Shown piece after piece: positions 7,812 to 16,148 of a stretch of 18,661 bases of DNA (position 1 is its first letter; every line of letters starts with the position of its first letter). Source of the stretch: Porogramme epimiltina (taxonomy: Eukaryota > Basidiomycota > Agaricomycetes > Polyporales > Polyporaceae); the NCBI GenBank assembly GCA_900155495.1, contig FTLJ01000411.1, positions 1-18,661 on the forward strand, read 5' to 3'. Made by a program: the position numbers and the translations under genes. A model generated the notes under the pieces. The model did no database searches and was not told the origin of the DNA. It saw nothing but the letters and a program-made list of their open reading frames with translations.

Positions 7812-10800
7812 ATGTCAGCTCCGTCCTTCACCTCGTTTCCGCCCTCCTTCTCTTCGTTTCCGGACCTCGAACCCGGACCCAGCTCTCGCCCTAACCCTCC
7901 ACCACCTGACAAAGAGGAGAACCGCAAGGAGCGCAAGAAACACAGAAAGGGAGACGACAAGAGGACTGATGGAGACCGCAATGAGAGGAAGCACAAACGT
8001 CACCAGCGTGGCGAACATGATGGACGGAGGGGCCCGGAGCACAAGAGCGGTTCCCACTCCAGGCGCAATGACTATGGAGGCAGTGGCGACGAGAGGCGGA
8101 AACTCAAGGAGGATATCCGGCAAAGAGCCGATGGAGTGGAAAGACCGAGCGCGAAGGAGGGCCTTGTCTACTTCACTGACCGGAAGGGAGATCCGTTGAA
8201 CGTACAATACGGTGGGCTGAATTCCAAGGATGTTCCACGATACCATTTGGCTGGACGTGAGTGCGTGAGCATACAGTCTAGCGACAACTAACCAATTGGA
8301 AGATGGGAGGAAGGTCCTTGGGTTGAGTCCCGAGCTTTCGGTCGTCCATCGAGGACGCGAAGGTCTCGTAGTTGCACCCTTCGGTGGGCGACGTGTGAGA
8401 GCAATGGTTTGCTTTCACTTTACCATACTAAACTTTGGTGCACGACAGATGCCTTTGTTGACCGATGCGAGAACGCGCAGTCAACTGGCCGCCCCACCTA
8501 CTCGCCGTATCGTAGCGTCTTCAGAAGGCCAATACAAGTATCGGGAGATCGACGGCTTCCTGAGAATATGCTCCAACAAACCTGCCCGGGATGACCAACG
8601 ATATCGAGACATAGAGTCCTCAAAACAGGGCTACGACTCAGATGATTCAGAGACATCAGAAAACTACGAGAGCCTCGACGACGATTCCGATGTTGCACCC
8701 ACGACGTCGTTGCAATCTACCCTCAAAGAGCTGGAAGGGAGGCTCGTGGAGGATCCCAGGCATACGCCCACATGGTTATCGTTGCTTTCACATTCGCTGT
8801 CAACTACTCCAATATCTGCTAAAAACGCAACCAAAGTCCGCGCGGATATCACCCTCGCGGTCCTTGCACGTGCAATCTCTGCTCATCCCAGCAACAAGCG
8901 GTCCAAGGTACTTCGGCTGAAGTACCTGAAAGCGGGAGAAGAAGTGTGGACGCCTGAAAAACTTCGGGAGGAATGGGAGGACGCTGTCGCGGTGGATGAC
9001 GTCGAGATTTGGATCGCGTGGCTGGACTGGCGGCTCCGTCGCTCTTCCAATATGCTGAGGTGTGTCGCAGAGGACACCGCGCGTGCATTGCGAGCACCGG
9101 CGTTGCGCGGAGACGAAGTGGGACAAGTGCGGGTTCTCTGGAGGGTAGCCGTCGGGCTTCGAGACGCAGGTAGGATCATTGCGCGCGTCATTTGGGTGCA
9201 CCGCTGATTTGAGTATAGGCTACGTTGAAAGGGCGAACGCACTGTTTCAGGCACAAGCGGAATGGTATGTTGCAACCCTCAACTTCCTGAATTATGCTCA
9301 CACGAGACACGGGCCTTCCACAGGCTCTACGCTACTCCTCAGAGATTTTTACACCTTCCCTTGGAAGACCAATTGGACGCCCTAGAAGAATTCTGGGACT
9401 CTGAAGCATTACGTATTGGTGAATCGGGAGCGACCGGTTGGACAGCCTGGGACGCCTCTGGTCATCGGGAGGAAAGCGTTCCAAAAGTCGCCATCCCCCC
9501 GTTATTGGATGTGCATCATTCCGATCCATACTTCAAATGGGCTACAGCAGAGTCGCAAGCAGATCATACTCGGGTTCTCCCTCTGCGAACAACAGACGAC
9601 GAAGGCGCAGATCCGTACGCAGTTGTGCTCTTTTCCGATATCCGGCCATTACTCGTCCCGCTGCGCACCCAACGCGCCCAAGACGTATTCCGCCGCGCGT
9701 GGCTCTCCTTTATCGGCCTCCATATCCCCGGTTTTCTGGAGTCACTCTCAAGACATCCAGACGACAACACGGACGACCGCTGGGCATATGACTACCTTGT
9801 CTCGTCTTCGTACCTGAACGCGATATTTCCACCTCCAGATACCTTGACGAGTCGCATTACCGCGGACTCTCAGGCTGGGGTGATGGTTGGTCGCCAGCGA
9901 GAGTATGGTAGTGGGTTTGGACCTGTCAAGGATTGGGGAAATGACGCTATTGCGCCTTTCGACGCCCTCGGTTCCAACAAGTGGCAGATGTGGACCTCTG
10001 AAGACGTGCAAGGTGTCAATGTCGACTTAGCGAGGGGGATATTCCGCCAGTGTAGGCTCTCTGGAAGCGACACAATGTGGGACATTCTGTACCTCAGTTT
10101 CGAGAGTGCTGTCAACTTGAAAAGGTGAGCTGTAGATTCTGTCCCGCTGCGATGGCCTTCGCTCAACGAGACTACAGCGCGCTGAAGGCCTCAAAGTCCC
10201 TTCTCGCTAACGCCAGAGATTCGCTACCCCACTGGGCAGCTCACGCTCGTTTAGAGCATCTGCGTGGTCGGCTTGACGATGCGCGGAAAGTCTACCATAC
10301 CGTGCTTTTGGCCGATTCGTCTCCGGGTCGGGCCGGGGAAGGAGCGGTGTGGTGGGATTGGACTCAGATGGAGTGGCTCGCAGGGAACGAAGACGCGGCA
10401 ATCCAGGTCATCCTCAATTCCTCGAGAGTTTCCGGCTCTGGCGGCATTGCCATCTTGCGCGCGAAACGCCACTTTGAAAGCTTCCTCATACAGCACCCGG
10501 ACTCTGATACGTCTTGGAAGGAGCGGGGATCTTGGATAAAGGTTTCTGCGCTCCTCGAGCTCTTGACGTCTTCCGCGCAATCTGCGCTATCCGTCTTCGA
10601 CTCCCACCTCGATGCGCTTGAACACCGGACACCTGCTCACGAGAGCCTCACGGTCGCGTCGCTGAGCATGCTCTACAACCATGCTATGGTGCTCGAGAAT
10701 CCGACGCCGCCTGCATTGCTTCGAGAGCGCGCTGAGCGAGCAATAGAGGCGTACCCGAACAACACTGCGGTACTCGGTATGTTCCTCGAGGCGGAGAAGG

Positions 10801-11493
10801 GCCAGGGTATATGGGGAAGAGTGCGGGCGATGCTGGGCGAGACAACCGCGGACGGGTGCGGGAAGGAGAAGAGTGTGACGCGGCGGGTCGCGGAGGTCTG
10901 GGTCGCAGGCTGGGAGAAGGGGCGATGGGAAGCGGAGGTGGAGCGCACCCGGAGCGGGCTAGCCGCGGCGGTGGAGAGCGACAGGTGGGCACACTTTCGG
11001 GCGGGTCATGGTCGCAGTTGCTGGAGGACTGACGGGTTTTGACTCCCTCAGGACGCGAGGCAGTGCGACGCTGTGGAAGCTGTTCATCGCGTTCGAGGTG
11101 CGTGCGGGGCAGCTGGAGCGCGCGAAGAAGCTGCTCTTCCGCGCGGTGGGCGAATGTCCGCTCGTGAAAGGTGCGTTGTTTGAATGCGCGTGTGTGAAGG
11201 ACGGCTAATTTACAAGGACGGCTAAACCGCATATGGGCGCAGATTTGTATCTACTGGCGTTTGGGCCGCTGCGCGAGGCATTCAGCACACGGGAGCTGCA
11301 CCAGTGGGCGGACACAATGGCGGAGCGGGAGATACGGATGCGGGTCGGGCTAGATGAGGTGGTGGGGGAATGGACCGACAATGGGTCGCACGGAGACAGA
11401 GACGGAGGGGCGAGCGAGGGCGAGAGCGGGCCGGCGTCAGAGGACGAGATCGAGACGCGGGCACGGGAGCTGCGGCGCCTAATGCCATATTAG
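7812..11493 (+). CDS. nrde2: NRDE2-family nuclear RNA-processing protein (NRDE-2/Nrl1)
   Basis: NRDE-2 family proteins work in the nucleus with the RNA helicase MTR4/Mtl1 and splicing factors, in RNA surveillance, intron handling and (in worms) nuclear RNAi. My model has 8 exons: 7812-8256, 8303-8394, 8449-9169, 9219-9264, 9324-10124, 10178-10984, 11052-11170 and 11243-11493, giving 1093 residues, a usual family length. Residues 33-110 are a highly charged, disordered Lys/Arg/Asp/Glu region. The signature follows at about 118-180: GDPLNVQYGGL, DVPRYHLAG, then GRKVLGL and a VVHRG strand. The rest is an alpha-solenoid of HAT/TPR-like helical repeats (for example EIWIAWLDWRLRR, WWDWTQMEWLAG, LWKLFIAFEVRAGQLERAK), ending with LYLLAFGPLREAF and the C-terminal ELRRLMPY. 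The first ATG of the frame was chosen. It follows the P450 on the same strand; no functional link is implied. Exon 2 extends in frame through intron 2. Confidence 0.92.
8395..8448 (+). other. nrde2: Stop-free 54-nt intron of NRDE2 (intron 2)
   Basis: The donor is CGACGT then GTGAGA, the branch point is CATACTAAAC, and the acceptor is GCACGACAG. The intron is a multiple of three and contains no stop codon in frame, so retention would simply insert 18 residues between FGGRR and MPLLTD. The good branch point argues that it is normally spliced. Confidence 0.75.
11197..11225 (+). repeat. nrde2: Duplicated 12-mer in the last NRDE2 intron
   Basis: AAGGACGGCTAA occurs at 11197-11208 and again at 11214-11225, inside intron 7 (11171-11242), the longest intron of this gene. 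Each copy carries the branch-point-like core GGCTAA, so the intron has two candidate branch sites, about 36 and 18 bases before the acceptor. It looks like a small tandem duplication. Confidence 0.8.
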
Positions 11494-11840
11494 CGCGGGA
11501 GAGTTGTTTATTGTTTGTACACGATGTTTGGGCGCTGGGGCAACGCGGGCAGGTGCTCGTCGGGGCATGCATCGCTGTTTACACACCTCCCGTCGACAAC
11601 ACGAGGCCTCCGCCGTTTTTTCCGCCTCTCTCGCCTCGCCAGCCTCGCCACCTCGCCACAACAGCAGGGTGTGCTCTTTGTCTTTCCCTCCTATACTCGC
11701 CCTTCTTCCGCTGCCTCCCATGTCGGGCCAGTAAACCCCCTTCCACTCTCTCATCCATCTCAAATCCTACCGACAGCCTCATCCTAATCTGCCGTCTCTG
11801 GGCGTAATTCTGTGCAACTACTAGGCTACTGTTCTCCACT
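11494..11840 (+). promoter_or_regulatory. NRDE2 3' flank and pyrimidine-rich promoter of the byr4-like gene
   Basis: This is a 347-base gap between genes on the same strand. From about 11580 to 11760 the plus strand is strongly C/T-rich (for example CCGCCTCTCTCGCCTCGCC and CTTTGTCTTTCCCTCC). Such CT-rich tracts are common in filamentous fungal core promoters just upstream of the transcription start, so transcription probably begins near 11700-11800. No TATA box is obvious. No gene is visible in the gap. Confidence 0.45.
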
Positions 11841-14574
11841 ATGACCACCATCCCTGCTCCAACAATTGTCCTCCCCAAGGAGGAGTGGCCCGACGCCGAC
11901 TTCGACTTTCTTGACAGCGAGCCCATCCATGCGTCCGACGCCGAATCGGACAAGGAGGACGACGAGGACTGGGACATGGAGATGAACTTGGGAAAGACGG
12001 GCGGCGCCAAGGCGCAGATGGTCCTTCAGGGCATCGCCGCAAGGTCAGGACCGTCCAAAAGTATCTCCCAAATGTTCACTATCCGTCCCCCTCCCCCTTC
12101 CACTCCTACCGACGACGAAGAGGATGAAGAAGGCGTCTCCACCATCAAGGTAGCCGTCCTCCCCAAGCCTCTCGCGGCAGCAGTCAAGCCTCCCAGTCCT
12201 ATTGATGAGGACTTTGAGGATGGTTTCGCTCTGCCCTCGGATCTCACAACTCTTTCCCTTCGACCGTTGTCACTCGCCCATCGCACGTCCAAGTCCTCCC
12301 TAGAATGGGGTGACAAGGATCAGACCTCCTCCTCCCAATCCTCCGATACCTACTCTAACTTCGGGTTCGCCGACAATTCACCCTCATCCAATTACACATC
12401 GGCGTCTCTCCCGGAGACGGAGACGGAAGAGGACGAGGAAGAGGACGATATCCTCGATGGTTTGGACGTTCCCTCCGGTCTCTTCGAATCTGGGCACGGC
12501 GCGAAGAAGCTTGGCAAGATCCTTGAGCTGAAGAAACAAACCACCTTCGACGACGATAAGGTCAAGGTCGTCAGTCCCGATCCTGAGGACGACTTCGAGA
12601 TTGGCCTTGTGATCGACAACGACGTCGAACTCAGTCCAAGTCGCCTTCTCCAGAACGCCCATAGCTCAATGCGTTCTACAGCTTCTTCCCGTAGCAAGAG
12701 TGCTCCTCCCCGCCCTCCTGCCGCCCTTCGACCGCCGTCGCGCCTGAAGAGCGATCGTGCGAAGTCACCTAGTAATCCTCCCATCTCTTCCATGTCGCAA
12801 CTCCGTCGGATCACCGCCCCTCCCGCCTCACCCCCGAGCAGGGTGTCCCCGCCAGTTCGTTCGCAGACGTACAGCCAGGCTGTCGCATCCCCTTCCACCA
12901 TGACCTTCCTCGCCGCGAAGCCCGGCAGCCTCCGTGTCCAGAAGTCTACTTCTGGCCTCAAGCCCGCTTCGCCACCACAGTCTCGCCGGCTTAGCCGCAA
13001 AGCATCCCTTCCCTCCCTTACAGAATCCAATCAACCACAAGCGTCAGGTTCAGGGTCGGGTTCTTCTGCGCAGCCATTGCCTCGCTATGACACCCCAACA
13101 GCAGCGTCGAGGGCCAGAACTACGGCAACTACAGGTCGATTACACGGCCTCGAGTACATTGTCCCACCAACACGGCCCTCGACGCCATCCTCCAATCCCG
13201 CGGCGCTCAGGCTGACGATGCCGACGTCATCGTCACGCCTCAAATCCCGCACCCCAATCACCAATGTCTTCCCGGGACCCGCCACCGCTCCGTTGGCCCG
13301 GTCTACATCACCCCTTGCTCCGGCCCGCCCTCCCTCTCGACCTCCATCCGCCGCGTCATCCGCAGCATCAATCAAGTCAAGACATGGCCAGAGCGCCAGC
13401 TTGCCGAACGCGCCCAAAGTCCTCAAGAAACCCAAACGACAACGGACCTACGGCGACGGCACGGAGCTCGACGCCTTCGACGACCTCCCCACGGACCGTG
13501 AGAAGGAGGGCAAATTTCGGGTACAGCCCAAAGGCTATGGGAACCGCATACCGGGGGCGTCCTATCCCAAGTCTTCAGACCCTTCGGCGACAGGCACCAT
13601 CCGCCGGAAAGCGAAACGCGAATTCTCTGGTAGTGGTCCTGGTATGTGTTTCTATGCGCTATTGTTTTTTCTCTTGACGATGCTCACGTGATATGCGCTT
13701 ATCCAGAGTCTGCCAAAGCCGGGCCTTCAAAGACCCTCAAGCGCTCCACCGGTCGCATCGAGTTCCCGAAGTTGCCAACGGACACTAAGCCTGAACGTCC
13801 AAAGGACTCCGATGTTAGCGCGAAGCGGAAAAAGCTGGCATCTCCTCAAACGAGGAGGAAACCAACTCTCATCCGCAATCTTGGTGGCGCTGGTCCCGCC
13901 AAAGGTTAGTAAACTTCCTAAATTCACGCATCGTCATACGTTAACGCCTCAACGATCTAGTTGTCGGAGAAATGAAGTGGAATCCGATTACATTGCGCTG
14001 GGAGGGCAATGACCAGGCTCTCCGCGACTTCGATGCCGCGACTGGCACCTCCACTCGACCAGCCCTCATCACACATCTCACTGGGTCCTCAATTGGCTCA
14101 CCCGTCGGCTCATTCGCGTCTGGAGCGCGTGTTGTGGGCAACATGATCTTCGATCCCCAACGCATGTGTTGGATCTCAACACTCCCTCCAGACGAAGAAG
14201 AGCCCGACGTCTTCGCCGATCTTGCCGACGACGAGGATGACGACGACTGGGAGAACCGCGCCGGTACCATCCGTGCGAGTCAACAGCTCACTACGGCCTC
14301 AAATAAGTCGTCCGACTCCTCAATGTCCCGCGTGGAACCACCTAGCCCCGCAAGAAGCCACACGCGGAGTATGTCAGAGAGCGAGAGCGACAGGTGCTCA
14401 CGTGCGTCGATGGTCTGCGACGTCGATGATTCATTCGTCGAAAAGTGCCGTGCGGCGGAGGAGCGCCACCGCTCGGAGCTCAAGAACTGGATCACCGTCG
14501 GCCAAGACGTCTTCACAGAACCTGACCGCTCGTATTTGTACGAGATCCGCGCCCTCGCCACGCGACAATACTAG
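11841..14574 (+). CDS. byr4: Byr4/Bfa1-like regulator of the septation/mitotic-exit GTPase
   Basis: Byr4 (Bfa1 in budding yeast) is the scaffold half of a two-part GAP with Cdc16/Bub2 that keeps the Spg1/Tem1 GTPase off at the spindle pole body and so delays septation and mitotic exit. My model has 3 exons: 11841-13641, 13707-13904 and 13961-14574, giving 870 residues. Seen: an acidic N-terminal motif (WPDADFDFLDSEPIH, then DEDWDMEMNLGK, about residues 15-55); a second acidic block before the GLDVPSGLF patch; a long Ser/Pro-rich disordered middle (about 270-530) with many SP/TP sites; a conserved segment with KFRVQPKGYGNRIPG (about 558-572); and a C-terminal region with two related units, MKWNPITLRWEG (about 671-682) and MIFDPQRMCWIS (about 728-739), followed by EEPDVFADL. 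The order of these motifs is what I recall of fungal Byr4 proteins. The first ATG follows a CT-rich leader. The Ser/Pro-rich middle fits mitotic-kinase control, by inference. The family call is strong; partner binding is not visible in the sequence. Confidence 0.82.
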
Positions 14575-15280
14575 CGTTGTCGCAGTATATTCCGGTACAT
14601 ACCAGGTCCGGGAGGTCACCATAGACCCCACCCTGGCCCAGAGGTGTAAAGGACATGTTTCTTTGCGTCTCTCGTCTCGGTTTATGCAACTCACCTCATT
14701 TTGCTTCCCTTCCCTTTGCCTCGCATGACATTCATGACGAATAATGACTCTCCTTATTGTGCTTGTCCATACCATTTCCTCCGACTGATCCACTCTCCGT
14801 CTCGCTCTTCCTCTCGTCCCGGTTTGCGTTGTTTTTTTTCGCTTTGTCGATATTGACACCGGTCCCATCCGCTCCACCCCTCCCCGCTACCCCTCTGTCG
14901 CCCCTCTTCCCGTTCTCGCTGTGTCTACTTTGCTCCCCCCGTTTTCGCATCTTGGATTGCTACTCCCCTCGTTGAATAGTCTCTGTCACCTTCTCGGTCT
15001 CGATCTGTATGGCACGCACAAATATGAATTCAAATATGTCAATATCTCCTCATAACCTGGCGTGCATCCTGAATATGGAAGGGAGATCCTTAAGTGCTGC
15101 TGCTTGGCGGTACATACATACCATGAAGCATGGAGTTCTACTTCGTTATCATGTCGCAAGGCGAAAGCGAGAGGAAACGTAGACGGTCCACTCGCACAAT
15201 TGGTCAGAAGATCGGAGGCACGACAAGGCCACTTGTCATTCATCCATACTACTATCAGCTGCCGTGGTTGCGCTGTCTGC

Positions 15281-15299
15281 TATGCGTACGTACGTATAT
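15281..15299. repeat. 19-bp alternating purine-pyrimidine stretch
   Basis: TATGCGTACGTACGTATAT alternates strictly between pyrimidine and purine and contains the perfect palindrome CGTACGTACG. It lies near the middle of the convergent non-coding region. Such tracts can favour Z-DNA, but the length is small and no role is shown. Confidence 0.6.
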
Positions 15300-15825
15300 C
15301 GAAGCTCTGGGGGACGAGAAACACTAGGGACACTAACTAGCCATCGAAACAGTGTGCCGAGCTAAGAGGCCTAAGCCACTCGCAAGGCGTGGGATGGGAC
15401 GGAACGGGACGCGGAAAAATACATAGGCTCGGGGGAGACGACGAGGAGGGCACGGAGGACAATAGTTCACAATACGAATAGATCTGGGAACGGGGGAAAG
15501 GGAGATGAGGATGGTGGGTGATGGGAGGTTGTCACCGCGCGGCTGGCATAGGAGCCGCCTCGTTCTGTCCAGAGGCGGCGGTGAGTAGGAAGCCGCGCGC
15601 GGATGGATCGCGGGGGAATCAAGGAGGGATAGTCAAGGAGATAAATACGCCAATCGCAACGAAATAGATGGGATCGGGGGCGATGTGACCTGAGCCAACC
15701 AAGGCGTAAAAGGGAGGAGGTGTGGGAGTTAGAGGAGGGGGGATCTAAAGTAGTCCTGGTTATACACACATAAAAGAACACAAGAGGGATTGCATAGGGG
15801 TGACGGGGTTTAGGCAAGAACCGCG

Positions 15826-15880
15826 GCCTACGCTAGGCGACCAGCGTCGCGCACGGCAGCGGCTGACCGCCCCGTGCGCG
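15826..15880. other. Cluster of three GC-rich hairpins in the 3' flank of the zinc-finger gene
   Basis: Three inverted repeats follow one another. GCCTA/TAGGC with a CGC loop lies at 15826-15838. GCGAC/GTCGC with a CAGC loop lies at 15837-15850. The largest, CGCGCACGG/CCGTGCGCG at 15848-15880, encloses an inner GCGG/CCGC stem closed by a CTGA tetraloop, with only a CA/C bulge between the stems. The second and third overlap by three bases and so exclude each other. The element lies about 270-320 bases past the stop of the minus-strand gene, probably in its 3' untranslated region. Its function is unknown. Confidence 0.55.
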
Positions 15881-16148
15881 GAACCTACGTCGGGAGACGA
15901 GAGATGAGCAAGAAATGTGACAATGCGACGAGGAGGGGGGTGGCATAGCGAGGGCGAGAACGCGACAACAGCAACAAAGCGATGATGAACGTATGGTATG
16001 AATGGAGAGCATGCGGTTGCGACTGTGGCTGAAGGGGGGTGGACCAGGAATGGAGGAAGGGCGTGGAGCGGGATAGCGCGCGAACTGTGTGACATTACGC
16101 GCAAGATGCTACGCTCGGCCCATCGCAAGGTTGGAGCCGCATAATGAC

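Larger units (their letters stand above)
14575..16148. other. Convergent non-coding region between byr4-like gene and zinc-finger gene
   Basis: About 1.57 kb between two converging genes. The left part (about 14640-14990) is C/T-rich on the plus strand; the right part (about 15360-16080) is G/A-rich on the plus strand, so C/T-rich on the minus strand. Each side is thus pyrimidine-rich in the sense of its neighbouring gene, as expected for two long 3' untranslated regions meeting near 15000-15360. Open frames here are short and have no recognisable motifs or convincing splice context. Specific features are an alternating purine-pyrimidine stretch at 15281-15299 and a hairpin cluster at 15826-15880. 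I see no tRNA or snoRNA-like structure. Confidence 0.6.

Noticed and set aside
10684..11232. A 182-residue minus-strand frame opposite NRDE2
   Set aside because: Its composition is Arg/Pro/Ser-rich low complexity without motifs, and the plus strand encodes conserved NRDE2 helical repeats here.
15009..15182. A 57-residue open frame downstream of the byr4-like gene (MARTNMNSNMS...)
   Set aside because: It follows a CT-rich tract, which made it look like a small gene, but it has no recognisable motif or splice signal and fits the 3' flank equally well.
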